Part shown: positions 16,381-24,408 of the stretch, piece after piece
Position numbering within the stretch: the stretch's first letter is position 1
How the letters are laid out: each line of letters starts with the position of its first letter
Origin: Bordetella genomosp. 1
GTDB lineage: Bacteria; Pseudomonadota; Gammaproteobacteria; Burkholderiales; Burkholderiaceae_B
Length of the DNA stretch: 64,000 nt
Assembly: GCF_002261335.1 (NCBI RefSeq)
Contig: NZ_NEVL01000003.1
Location: 992,001-1,056,000 of the forward strand
Reading direction: 5' to 3'
Program-made: the position numbers and the translations under genes
Notes under the pieces: generated by a model
Seen by the model: the letters and a program-made list of their open reading frames with translations, nothing else
Told to the model about the DNA's origin: nothing
Databases searched by the model: none

Positions 16381-17310
16381 TCAGCCCAGCGCGGTATCGA
16401 GAAACATCATCACCGCGAAGCCGGCCATGAGGCCGACCGTGGCCGCCGTCTGGTGGCCATTGCGGTGGGTCTCGGGGATCACCTCGTGCGAGACCACGAA
16501 GATCATCGCGCCGGCGGCCAGGCCCATGCTGATCGGATAGGCCAGCGGGAAACCGGTGGACATGCCCACGCCCACCAGCGCGCCGATCGGCTCCATCAGG
16601 CCCGATGCGACCGCCACCAGCACCGCGCGCATGCGGCTCATGCCGATGGCGCGCAGCGCCACCGCCACCGCCAGCCCTTCCGGAATGTCCTGGATCGCGA
16701 TCGCGGTCGTGAGCGGCAGGCCGACGCTGAGGTCGCCGTTGGACAGGCTCACGCCGATGGCCATGCCTTCCGGCAGGTTGTGCAGCACGATGGTGAGCAC
16801 GAACAGCCAGACCCCGCCCACGCGGGCGCCCTCGGGCCCCTTGGCGCCGGTCTGTTCGTGCACGTGTGGCGTGAAGAAATCGAGGCCCAGCATCAGCAGC
16901 ACGCCGAGCGCGAGCCCGACCACCACCACGCCGGCCGCCGCCGGGCCCTCGCCCACCAGGTCGGCGGCCGCGGCCAGGCCGGGCAGGATCAGCGAGAACG
17001 CGCTCGCGGCCAGCATCATGCCGGCCGCCAGGCCCAGCATCACGTCCTGCGTACGCTGGCGGATGTCGCCCAGCACGCCTGCCAGCACCGCGCCGAAGGC
17101 AGTGGCGGCGAAGCCGGCCATGCCGCCCAGCACCGCGTAGCCCACGTGCGCGCGCTTGTCGCCGGTGAGCGCGTCGTAGCCGCTCGACAGCAACAGCAGC
17201 AGCACCGCCGCGACGGCGGCGCCCAGGCTGAGCGCGACGTAGGGATGCCGTTGCGCCTGCAACTTCCAGGCGGTGAGCAGATCGGTGGCGGCGACGGAAC
17301 CGGTATTCAT
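16381..17310 (-). CDS. ZIP family divalent metal transporter (ZupT/GufA-like)
   Basis: Inner-membrane metal importer (309 aa), probably for zinc or other divalent cations. The ZIP metal site is complete: H177-N-L-P-E181 in one helix, Q207-D-I-P-E211 in the next, and H275-E276. Here the second motif has Q in place of the usual H/N. A His-containing cytoplasmic loop (HVHEQTGAKG, 149-158) precedes it. An extra N-terminal membrane helix of about 20 residues puts it in the GufA-like group. Transcribed alone; no Zur site recognised. Confidence 0.9.
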   Translation of the reverse strand: MNTGSVAATDLLTAWKLQAQRHPYVALSLGAAVAAVLLLLLSSGYDALTGDKRAHVGYAVLGGMAGFAATAFGAVLAGVLGDIRQRTQDVMLGLAAGMMLAASAFSLILPGLAAAADLVGEGPAAAGVVVVGLALGVLLMLGLDFFTPHVHEQTGAKGPEGARVGGVWLFVLTIVLHNLPEGMAIGVSLSNGDLSVGLPLTTAIAIQDIPEGLAVAVALRAIGMSRMRAVLVAVASGLMEPIGALVGVGMSTGFPLAYPISMGLAAGAMIFVVSHEVIPETHRNGHQTAATVGLMAGFAVMMFLDTALG

Positions 17311-17390
17311 GGACGAGGGACGCAGGATGGGATTCGTCCATCTTGCCAGAGGCCGGGCGCGCGCCCAAGCGGATTCGAGCAGGCCGTGGC

Positions 17391-17693
17391 TCAGGCCGGG
17401 CCCAGGCCGCGCAGCATCTCGCGGGCGCGCTCGAGTTCGTAGGCCACCACCTCCGCGCGCTCGCCCAGCTCCGCGGCCAGCGCCTGCGCCAGCAAGGCTC
17501 GGGCGGCGTCGCGCTCACCCGCTTCGAGCAGGCATTCGCCCAGGATCACCTGCGCCTGCACGCGGATGGCGGGCTGGCCGGCGGCCTCGGCCATGTCGAT
17601 CGCGCGCCGCAGCGCGGCCTGCGCACAGGGCCCGGCGCCGCGATCGAGAAGCATCAGCGCCTTGTTGACCTGATGCATGGCGGGCGCGGTCAT
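17391..17693 (-). CDS. Small TPR-like helical protein
   Basis: Protein of 100 aa made almost entirely of helix pairs with TPR-like spacing (ALMLLDRGAGPCAQAALRRA, VQAQVILGECLLEAGERDAA). The start ATG overlaps the stop of the upstream DJ-1 gene (ATGA), so it is translationally coupled to it. No catalytic motif; a protein-protein interaction role is only inferred. The longer open frame upstream is a shadow of the DJ-1 gene. Confidence 0.6.
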   Translation of the reverse strand: MTAPAMHQVNKALMLLDRGAGPCAQAALRRAIDMAEAAGQPAIRVQAQVILGECLLEAGERDAARALLAQALAAELGERAEVVAYELERAREMLRGLGPA

Positions 17694-18385
17694 GGCGTGC
17701 GCGCCGGCGCGGCGTCGAGCGCCTCGCCCGCCGCCCGCGCCGCCACGACCCGGCGCGCCTGGAACTCGGCGCTGGCCTCGGTCACGGCCTGCACCAGCAC
17801 CGCCGGGGCGGCGCGCGGCGAGCCGCTGTTCCAGGGCGGTTGCGGGTCGTATTCCATCGACAGCTGGATGCGCTCGGCGCGCTCCTGGCCGTAGAGGTGC
17901 GCAACCAGCGTGAGCGCGAAGTCGATGCCGGAGGTGACGCCGGCGCCGGTGACGCGGTCGCGGTCGATCACCACCCGCTCGCCGACCGGCTCGGCGCCCA
18001 TCAGCGCCAGCTGCGACAGCGAGAGCCAGTGCGAGGTGGCGCGATAGCCGCGCAACAGGCCGGCGGCCGCGAGCACCAGCGAGCCCGTGCAGACCGAGGT
18101 GATGTAACGCGCCCCGACCGCCTGGCGGCGCAGGAAATCGAGGGTGGCCGCGTCCTGCATCAGGTCGAGCTGGCCCGGCCCGCCGGGCACGAACAACAGA
18201 TCGGCCGCGGGACAGTCGTCGTAGCCGTGCTCGGCGAACAGGCGCAGGCCGCCGCCGTCGGTGACCAGCCCCGCCTCGCGCGACACCACGTGCAACCGCA
18301 TTTCCTTGACCCGCGTGAAGACCTCGTAGGGCCCGGTGAAATCGAGCTGGGTCAGGCGCGGGTAGAGCAACATCACGACGTTCAT
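17690..18385 (-). CDS. DJ-1/PfpI family protein, isonitrile hydratase-like
   Basis: Enzyme-like protein of 231 aa in the DJ-1/PfpI superfamily. It shows the nucleophile elbow SVCTGS with C99 and an early acidic residue D15 in LTQLDFTGPYE, matching the Asp/Cys pair of isonitrile hydratase (InhA) and of the sensor domain of GlxA regulators. There is no HTH, so it is the stand-alone form. The start MNVVMLLYPRLT is the family start; the frame extends 11 codons upstream. It overlaps the small TPR-like gene downstream. Substrate unproven. Confidence 0.8.
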   Translation of the reverse strand: MNVVMLLYPRLTQLDFTGPYEVFTRVKEMRLHVVSREAGLVTDGGGLRLFAEHGYDDCPAADLLFVPGGPGQLDLMQDAATLDFLRRQAVGARYITSVCTGSLVLAAAGLLRGYRATSHWLSLSQLALMGAEPVGERVVIDRDRVTGAGVTSGIDFALTLVAHLYGQERAERIQLSMEYDPQPPWNSGSPRAAPAVLVQAVTEASAEFQARRVVAARAAGEALDAAPARTP

Positions 18386-18493
18386 GATCGCTTCCTGGGA
18401 GAGGCCGCAAAGCGCCATGGTAGCGGGTCATCGGCGGGAAATCGACGGCGCCGTGAGCGCGATCCGGCCCGCGCGCCGCCGCTCCAGCAAAAG

Positions 18494-18520
18494 TTGCATG
18501 CAATCTTTGCTCGCGCAAAG
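18494..18520. promoter_or_regulatory. Two adjacent palindromes upstream of GntR gene
   Basis: TTGCATGCAA (18494-18503) is a perfect 10-bp palindrome. One base later CTTTGC-TCGC-GCAAAG (18505-18520) is a 6-4-6 inverted repeat. Both lie in the spacer between the divergent DJ-1 and GntR genes, about 75-100 bases before the GntR start. FCD-type GntR proteins often bind short palindromes of this kind; assignment is inference. Confidence 0.4.
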
Positions 18521-18592
18521 CTGTACCCAATCCTTGTCGCAGTTTGCTAGACTGGGCTGCCTCGCCCGCACGGGCCTTTTATCGCAGCATCC

Positions 18593-19273
18593 ATGCCGTC
18601 CACTCCCGATCACAGCGCCGAAGACATCGCCCGCGCCCTGGCCGAAGCCGTCGTCTCGCACCGCCTGCCGCCCGGCACGCGGCTGCGGGAAGAGGCCCTG
18701 GCCCGGGTCTACGGCGTGAGCCGCACCAAGATCCGCGCGGCGCTGCTGATGCTCTCGAAAGACAAGCTGATCAACATCGTGCCCGACAAGGGCGCGTTCG
18801 TGAGCAAGCCCGACGCCAACGAGGCGCGCGAGGTCTACAGCGTGCGCGCGATCCTCGAAACCGCCGTGGCGCGCGAGTTCGTGGCGCGTGCCCGCCCGAC
18901 CGACTACCGCCGCCTGCGCGAACACCTCAAGCGCGAGCGCGCGGCCATCGCGGCCGGCACCGTGCCGCTGCGCAACCAGCTGCTTTCGGATTTCCATCTG
19001 CTGCTGGCCGAGATCGTGGGCAATTCCGTGCTCACGGCAATGCTGCGCGAGCTGCTGGCGCGCAGCGCCGTGATCACCGCGCTGTACCAGACCGCCCACG
19101 ACGCCAACTGTTCGTCGCAGGAGCACGAGGCCTTTCTCGAAGCGGCCCAGGCCGGCGACGTGGAACGCGCATGCGCGCTCATGCAGGAACACCTGCACCA
19201 CACTCAGAGCGCGCTCGAATTCGCCGACCCGGAGGCGCGCGACGGCGACCTGGTGGCCGCGCTGCTGAGTTGA
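18593..19273 (+). CDS. GntR family regulator, FCD (FadR) subfamily
   Basis: Regulator of 226 aa. The N-terminal winged helix contains LPPGTRLREEALARVYGVSRTK and the wing PDKGAFV (residues about 8-78). The all-helical FCD effector domain follows, with the metal/ligand-binding pattern ... SDFHLLLAEIVGN and the late QEHEAFLEAAQAGD with H residues. Ligands of this subfamily are usually organic acids bound through a metal. No nearby catabolic operon except the GNAT gene 2 bp downstream, which is probably co-transcribed. Confidence 0.9.
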   Translation: MPSTPDHSAEDIARALAEAVVSHRLPPGTRLREEALARVYGVSRTKIRAALLMLSKDKLINIVPDKGAFVSKPDANEAREVYSVRAILETAVAREFVARARPTDYRRLREHLKRERAAIAAGTVPLRNQLLSDFHLLLAEIVGNSVLTAMLRELLARSAVITALYQTAHDANCSSQEHEAFLEAAQAGDVERACALMQEHLHHTQSALEFADPEARDGDLVAALLS

Positions 19274-19275
19274 AC

Positions 19276-19728
19276 ATGATCGTCATCAGCCCCTGGAACG
19301 CCGGCCCCGACGCCGCGCCGCCCGCCGAATCGCTGACCCAGCTCTGGCTCTCCGCCACCCTGACCACGCACGATTTTCTCGATTCGGCCATGATTGCCGC
19401 GCTCTACCCCCAGGTGCGCGATCTGTACCTGCCGGCGGTCGAGGTCTGGCTCGCGCACGACGCACGCGGCCGGTTACTGGGCTTTTCCGGGCTGCGCGAG
19501 TCCAAGGTCGAAATGCTGTTCGTGGCGCCCGCCGCGCACGGCCAGGGCGTGGGCACGGCGCTGCTCGATCACGCGCGGGCGCGGCTGGGCAGCCTCACGC
19601 TCGACGTGAACGAGCAGAATCCCCGCGCGCACGGCTTCTATCTGCACTATGGCTTTGTCGAAACCGGCCGTTCGCCGCTCGACGCCGCCGGCCGGCCCTT
19701 CCCGCTCGTGCACCTGCGCCTGCCCTGA
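19276..19728 (+). CDS. GNAT family N-acetyltransferase (YjaB-like)
   Basis: Acetyltransferase of 150 aa. It shows VEMLFVAPAAHGQGVGTALL, with the acetyl-CoA pyrophosphate loop G-Q-G-V-G-T, and the C-terminal NEQNPRAHGFYLHYGFVETGRS of GNAT motif B, ending HLRLP. The pattern fits the YjaB subgroup of Gram-negative acetyltransferases. The start is two bases after the GntR stop, so the two genes are very likely co-translated. Acceptor unknown. Confidence 0.82.
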   Translation: MIVISPWNAGPDAAPPAESLTQLWLSATLTTHDFLDSAMIAALYPQVRDLYLPAVEVWLAHDARGRLLGFSGLRESKVEMLFVAPAAHGQGVGTALLDHARARLGSLTLDVNEQNPRAHGFYLHYGFVETGRSPLDAAGRPFPLVHLRLP

Positions 19729-19881
19729 GCGCAGGCACGCGTCATTCTCGGTTTCATCCCGCTACGACGCTTTGCAGGCACGCCGCGCCCCGAGGCGTAG
19801 GGTGGAATCGTGGCTGCGCGCAACGCGCCGGCCCATTCCCACCCCGGCCGGGGCGACCCGGCCGCAACCAGGAGCAACGAT

Positions 19882-20076
19882 ATGCCAGCCAAATCGAAGG
19901 CACAGCAAATGGCCGCAGGCGCGGCGCTCTCGGCCAAGAAGGGCGAGCGTCCCAAGAAGGAGCTCAAGGGCGCCTCCAAGGACATGTACGAGTCCATGTC
20001 GAAGAAACAGCTCGAGGACTTCGCCTCGACCTCGCGCAAGGGCAAGCCCGAGCGCGTGCAACACAAGCATCACTAG
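19882..20076 (+). CDS. DUF3008 family small basic protein
   Basis: Protein of 64 aa that is about one quarter lysine/arginine. It begins MPAKSKAQQMAAGAALSAKK and contains the block GASKDMYESMSKKQLEDFAS typical of DUF3008 proteins. Function is unknown; the family is found mostly in proteobacteria and is annotated as hypothetical or stress-related. Preceded by a good AGGAG 6 bases before the ATG. The last 4 bases overlap the convergent LysR gene. Confidence 0.8.
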   Translation: MPAKSKAQQMAAGAALSAKKGERPKKELKGASKDMYESMSKKQLEDFASTSRKGKPERVQHKHH

Positions 20077-21044
20077 GCGGTCCGCCCCGCCTCGCCCGCT
20101 TCCCGGCCCGCGGCGGCCTGCTCGCGTATCCATTGCGCGACGCGGGTCACGGCGGGCCGGGGCGCTTGCGCCGCGTGCAACAGCCAATAGGCATGCGCGA
20201 GCGGCGCGGGGCTGGCCTTGGCCGGGATGATCCGCAGCAGGCCCTGGTCTCGTTGCCTGCGCAACAATTCGAGCCGGCCCAGTGCCACGCCCTGCCCCGC
20301 CAGCGCCGCCTGGATCACCTGATCGTACTGATTGAAGTGCAGCACGCCTGCGGGCCTCGCGCCGGCCAGCCCGCGCTGCGCCAGCCAGTGCTGCCAGCCG
20401 AGTTGCGGATGCGCCGCGTCGTCGAGCTCGAGCAGATGCACGCCACGCAGGCTGCGGGCGGAATTCAGGGCGGCCAGGGCGAGGTCCGGGTGGGCAACCA
20501 GCGCGATGGTCTCGCCGAACAGCGGCTCTGCGTCCGCCGGCGCATCCGGCGCCGGGCAGTAACGGATCGCGAGGTCGATATCCTCGCGGCGCAGGTCGTT
20601 CAAGCGGTTGTCGGCCGACAGTCGCACCTCCACGTCGGGTAGGGCGGCCTGCAGCTGCGTGAGCCGTGGCAGCAGCCACAGGCCCGTGACGCCCACGCTG
20701 GCGCTGATCGTGACCGGCCGCTCGGCGCCGGCCTGGCGTACCTGCTGCACGCAATGCGCGATGGCGTTGAGCGCCGCGTCCGCCGTGTCGAACAGCTGGC
20801 GGCCGGCGGGCGTGAACGTGATCGCGCGATGATGGCGCTGCAACAGCGGCACGCCGATGGCCGCCTCGAGCGCGGCGACCTGCCGGCTCACGGCCGACTG
20901 GGTGAGAAACAGATCCTGGGCGGCCAGCGTCACGCTCATGCGCCGTCCTACCGCCACGAACCCGCGCAGCAGGTCCAGCGCCGGCAGCCGGGCAAGCGCC
21001 GGCGGCCGCGCCGAGGGCGCGCTCTTTGCATTCTTTGCACGCAT
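20073..21044 (-). CDS. LysR family regulator (GcvA-like)
   Basis: LysR protein of 323 aa. A basic N-terminal extension of about 20 residues precedes the HTH (LLRGFVAVGRRMSVTLAAQD, SAVSRQVAALEAAIGVPLLQR). The effector domain with RLSADNRLNDLRREDIDLAIRY is typical of the GcvA/AmpR branch. It ends in an Ala/Glu-rich tail. Divergent from an MFS permease plus alpha/beta hydrolase pair, the likely targets. ATGC-N6-GCAT at 21093-21106 in the 88-bp spacer is a candidate binding site. Confidence 0.88.
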   Translation of the reverse strand: MRAKNAKSAPSARPPALARLPALDLLRGFVAVGRRMSVTLAAQDLFLTQSAVSRQVAALEAAIGVPLLQRHHRAITFTPAGRQLFDTADAALNAIAHCVQQVRQAGAERPVTISASVGVTGLWLLPRLTQLQAALPDVEVRLSADNRLNDLRREDIDLAIRYCPAPDAPADAEPLFGETIALVAHPDLALAALNSARSLRGVHLLELDDAAHPQLGWQHWLAQRGLAGARPAGVLHFNQYDQVIQAALAGQGVALGRLELLRRQRDQGLLRIIPAKASPAPLAHAYWLLHAAQAPRPAVTRVAQWIREQAAAGREAGEAGRTA

Positions 21045-21092
21045 CCGAGTGTTCCTATTTCTCAGTTGAGCTTGCCGTTTGCGCCCGATCTA

Positions 21093-21106
21093 ATGCGAGT
21101 CTGCAT
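21093..21106. promoter_or_regulatory. Candidate LysR site
   Basis: ATGCGAGTCTGCAT is an imperfect dyad (ATGC-N6-GCAT) in the spacer between the divergent LysR gene and the MFS gene. Only the symmetry and position support it. Confidence 0.25.
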
Positions 21107-21132
21107 ACCCCACACGCATTCGTCGCGAGCCC

Positions 21133-22341
21133 ATGATGACACACTCTTCCTCTTCCGCCGCGCCCCGCCTCGGCGTGCTGCTGCTGGCCGGCGGCGTGAT
21201 CCTGGGCCTGGCCCTGGGCGCGCGCCATGTGCAGGGCCTGTTCCTGCTGCCGGTGTCGCAGGCACACGGCTGGCCGCGCGAAACCTACGGGCTCGCCATG
21301 GCGTTGCAGAATCTGGTGTGGGGCCTGGCGCAGCCGGTGGCGGGCTGGATCGCCGACCGCCAGGGTTCGGCGCGCGTGCTGGCGGGCGGGCTGCTGCTCT
21401 ATGCCCTGGGGCTGGCCGGCATGGCGTTCGCGCACGGCGCCCTGCCCTTCATGCTCGCGGCCGGACTGTGCATCGGCCTGGCGCAGGCGGGCACCACGTT
21501 CGGCGTGATCTACGCCGCCATGACGCGGCTGGCGCCCCCGTCCCAGCGCGGCATGGCCCTGGGCGTGACCGGCGCCCTCGGCGGCCTCGGCCAGTTCCTG
21601 CTGGTGCCGGGCGCGCAGGTGGCGATCGACCTGCTCGACTGGCGCGGCGCGCTGTGGCTGATGGCCGCCCTGTTGCTGGGGGCCCTTGTGCTGGCTCCGA
21701 TCCTGCGCGACCGGCCGTCCGCGTCCGCCGCGAACGAGGGCTCCGCCCCGATCGCCCTGGCCGTGCGCCAGCCCGGCTTCTGGCTACTGACCGCCGGTTT
21801 CCTGACCTGCGGCTTCCAGCTGGCCTTCATCGCCACGCACCTGCCCGCCTATCTCGCCGAGCTCGGGCTGGGCCACCAGGGCGTGGCCGCGCTGGCGATC
21901 GTGGCGCTGTTCAACATCGCGGGCACCTATGCCTGCGGCGTGCTGGGTGCGCGCTGGCCGCGCCAGCGCCTGCTTTCCGTGCTCTATCTGCTGCGCGCCG
22001 CCGCCATCGCCGCCTTCATCGCGGCGCCCGCCACCCCGCTCACCGTATACGTGTTCGCGGCCGTCATGGGCTTGCTGTGGCTGGGCACGGTGCCGCTCAC
22101 CAATGGCCTGATCGCGCAGGTCTACGGCACGCGCAACCTGGGCACGCTGTTCGGGCTGGTCTTCGTAGGGCACCAGCTGGGCTCGTTCCTCGGCGTGTGG
22201 CTGGGCGCGCGCCTCTACGACCGCCTGCACGACTACACGCCGGTGTGGCTGCTCGCCATCGCGCTCGGGTTGCTGGCGGCCGCGCTGCACTGGCCGATCT
22301 CCACCCGTCCGCTCGCCGCGCCCCGCGCCGCCGCGGCATGA
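21133..22341 (+). CDS. MFS transporter (monocarboxylate/oxalate-formate antiporter-like)
   Basis: Inner-membrane permease of 402 aa with 12 predicted helices. The N-terminal half has GWPRETYGLAMALQNLVWGL and the motif A-like loop ADRQGSARVLAGG. The pattern of the first helices and the TPVW-containing last loop fit the MCT/oxalate-formate antiporter-like MFS group, so a carboxylate substrate is plausible. Two in-frame ATG codons open the gene (21133 and 21136). Its stop overlaps the hydrolase start (ATGA), so the pair is a translationally coupled operon under the divergent LysR. Confidence 0.85.
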   Translation: MMTHSSSSAAPRLGVLLLAGGVILGLALGARHVQGLFLLPVSQAHGWPRETYGLAMALQNLVWGLAQPVAGWIADRQGSARVLAGGLLLYALGLAGMAFAHGALPFMLAAGLCIGLAQAGTTFGVIYAAMTRLAPPSQRGMALGVTGALGGLGQFLLVPGAQVAIDLLDWRGALWLMAALLLGALVLAPILRDRPSASAANEGSAPIALAVRQPGFWLLTAGFLTCGFQLAFIATHLPAYLAELGLGHQGVAALAIVALFNIAGTYACGVLGARWPRQRLLSVLYLLRAAAIAAFIAAPATPLTVYVFAAVMGLLWLGTVPLTNGLIAQVYGTRNLGTLFGLVFVGHQLGSFLGVWLGARLYDRLHDYTPVWLLAIALGLLAAALHWPISTRPLAAPRAAAA

Positions 22342-23237
22342 GCGACGCGCCGTCGCCGTACGCGGCCCGGGCCGCCGATGGCTACGCCGTGCACGGCCAC
22401 GCCTGGGTCCACGCGACGGCGCAGCGCCGGCCGGTCACGCTGATCAACGCCGCCACCTCGGTGCACAGCCGCTACTACGCCCGCTACGCCGCCTGGCTGC
22501 ATGCGCGCGGCCGAAACGTCTACACCTATGACTACCGCGGCATCGGCGGCTCCCGCCCGGACCACGGGCTGCGCGGCTTCAGCGCCAGCTGGACCGACTG
22601 GGGCGCGCTCGATTGCGAGGCCGTGCTCGGTCTCCTGCGGACACGCCATCCGGACGCGCCCATCGACGTGGTGGCGCACAGCTTCGGCGGCTGCGCGCTG
22701 GGCCTGGCGCGCAGCGCTGGCACGGTGCGCCACGTGGTGAGCGTGGGCGCGCAATACGCCTACTGGCGCGACTACGCCCGCGCGCAGCGCTCGCGCATGG
22801 CCGCACGCTGGCATCTCGTGATGCCGCTGCTGACGCGGCTGTTGGGCTACTTTCCCGGCAGACGCCTGGGCTGGCTGGAAGACACGCCGGCCGGCGTGGT
22901 GCGCGACTGGGCCAGCCCGCGCGCGAGCTACCTGGCGCGTCCGAGCATGCGGCACGCGCCACCCGCACCGGCCTTCACGCATCTGCGCGCACGCATGCTG
23001 GCGATCGGCCTGGACGACGATCCGTTCGGCACGCCGGCGGCCGTGGCCCGGCTGCTGGCGCACTACACCGGTTGCGCGCGCACCCATCTGCGCATGACGC
23101 CCGCCGATGCGGGCGCCACCGAGGTCGGCCACTTCGCCTTTTTCCACGCCCGCCACGCCGACACGCTGTGGCCGCTCACGCTGGCCTGGCTCGACGGCGG
23201 CCGGCTGCCGCCGGGGCACCCGGGCCGCGTGCTCTGA
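22338..23237 (+). CDS. Alpha/beta hydrolase
   Basis: Serine hydrolase of 299 aa of the COG4757-like group. The nucleophile elbow VVAHSFGG places the serine at S115; YDYRGIGGS (64-72) is the oxyanion-side loop and EVGHFAFF near residue 260 carries the histidine. No signal peptide. The start overlaps the MFS stop by 4 bp, so the permease may import the compound this enzyme hydrolyses. Its stop abuts the stop of the convergent LacI gene with no gap. Substrate unknown. Confidence 0.8.
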   Translation: MSDAPSPYAARAADGYAVHGHAWVHATAQRRPVTLINAATSVHSRYYARYAAWLHARGRNVYTYDYRGIGGSRPDHGLRGFSASWTDWGALDCEAVLGLLRTRHPDAPIDVVAHSFGGCALGLARSAGTVRHVVSVGAQYAYWRDYARAQRSRMAARWHLVMPLLTRLLGYFPGRRLGWLEDTPAGVVRDWASPRASYLARPSMRHAPPAPAFTHLRARMLAIGLDDDPFGTPAAVARLLAHYTGCARTHLRMTPADAGATEVGHFAFFHARHADTLWPLTLAWLDGGRLPPGHPGRVL

Positions 23238-24317
23238 TCAGGGCAGGTTCTCGCGGAAGATGACCTGGCTGCGCGCGAACTCCACCCCGGTCATGGGGCT
23301 GCGCCGGTGGCGCAGGTTGGCGAAGATGCGCACGCAGTTCATCAGGGCCTCGAGCGGGCTCTGCGTGATCACGGCGTCCATGGTGCCGTCGATCAGCAAA
23401 GCGCGCGTGTCCGGCGTGAGGCCGTGGCCGATGAACACCACGCGATGCTGCAGCCCCGCCTCGCGCAGCGCGCGCGCCACGCCGTCGGAGGCCCCGCCGA
23501 TGTTGTAGATGCCGGCGAGCTGCGGATACTGGTCGATCAGCTGGCGCGCCTGCTCGTAGTTGCGCTGCTCGTCGTCATAGCCTTCGCGCAGCCCCACCAC
23601 CTGCAAGGCCTGGAAGCGCTCGGCATACAGCTGCAGAAAGCCGCTCTCGCGTTCCTCGTGGGCGCGATAGTGGCGCGAGCCGGCGATCAGCGCGACCTGC
23701 GCCGCGCGCGGCCCGATGAAGCGCCCGATCAGGTAGCCGGCGGTACGGCCGGCCGCGCGGTTGTCCAGGCCCACGTAGGCGGCGCGCGCGCAGTTGGCGA
23801 TGTCGGAGATCAGCGTGACCGTGGGCACGCCGCGCGTCGCCAGCGTGTCCACCGCCTCGCGCACGGCCGGATGCTCCAGCGCCATGAACGCAATGCCGTC
23901 GGCGCGCCGGCCGCGCTTGAGCAGCGCCTGTGCGAGCGCATCGGGATTGAAGCTCTCGACATATTCCACCTGGCAGCGCGCATCGAGCGGCGCGACGTGT
24001 TCGGCCGCGTAGCCCACCGTGTCGCCCAGCATGCGCAGAAAGCGGTTGCTGCCGCGCGGCAGCAGGAACACCAGGCGCATCGGCTCGCGCGCCGGCGTGG
24101 TGTCGACGGCGTCGGGCAGGTAGCCGAGGTCGGCGGCGGCCTGCCACACCTTCTGCGCGGTGATGGCCCGCACGCCGGGCCGGCGGTTGAGCACGCGATC
24201 GGCGGTGGCCGTGGAAACGCCGGCGCGCTGCGCCACGTCGGCGAGCCGGGCCAGGGTGCGGGCGGGCGCCTTTTTCACATCAGAATCCATCATTTTTTTG
24301 GTTTGACGTCGTTGCAT
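23238..24317 (-). CDS. LacI family regulator
   Basis: Repressor of 359 aa. The HTH and hinge are RLADVAQRAGVSTATADRVL followed by NRRPGVRAITAQKVWQAA; the ligand domain is a periplasmic-binding-protein fold (from about residue 68) related to sugar sensors, with AGRTAGYLIGRFIG. I use ATG 24317, which follows AGGGGAG, although the spacing is only 3 bases; ATG 24293 is an alternative and lacks a ribosome-binding site. Divergent from the TRAP/RuBisCO-like operon, which it very likely controls through the palindrome at 24329-24338. Confidence 0.88.
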   Translation of the reverse strand: MQRRQTKKMMDSDVKKAPARTLARLADVAQRAGVSTATADRVLNRRPGVRAITAQKVWQAAADLGYLPDAVDTTPAREPMRLVFLLPRGSNRFLRMLGDTVGYAAEHVAPLDARCQVEYVESFNPDALAQALLKRGRRADGIAFMALEHPAVREAVDTLATRGVPTVTLISDIANCARAAYVGLDNRAAGRTAGYLIGRFIGPRAAQVALIAGSRHYRAHEERESGFLQLYAERFQALQVVGLREGYDDEQRNYEQARQLIDQYPQLAGIYNIGGASDGVARALREAGLQHRVVFIGHGLTPDTRALLIDGTMDAVITQSPLEALMNCVRIFANLRHRRSPMTGVEFARSQVIFRENLP

Positions 24318-24328
24318 GGGCTCCCCTA

Positions 24329-24338
24329 TTGTGCACAA
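24329..24338. promoter_or_regulatory. Candidate LacI operator
   Basis: TTGTGCACAA is a perfect 10-bp palindrome with a central CpG-less GTGCAC core, just upstream of the LacI start and about 70 bases before the TRAP receptor gene. LacI-family sites are usually slightly longer palindromes with a central CG, so the match is suggestive only. Confidence 0.4.
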
Positions 24339-24408
24339 CAGCCTGCGCTAAGCATCGGGCGATGGCTCATAGAAGCACATCAAATTACATCAAAAACCGG
24401 AGACAAAC

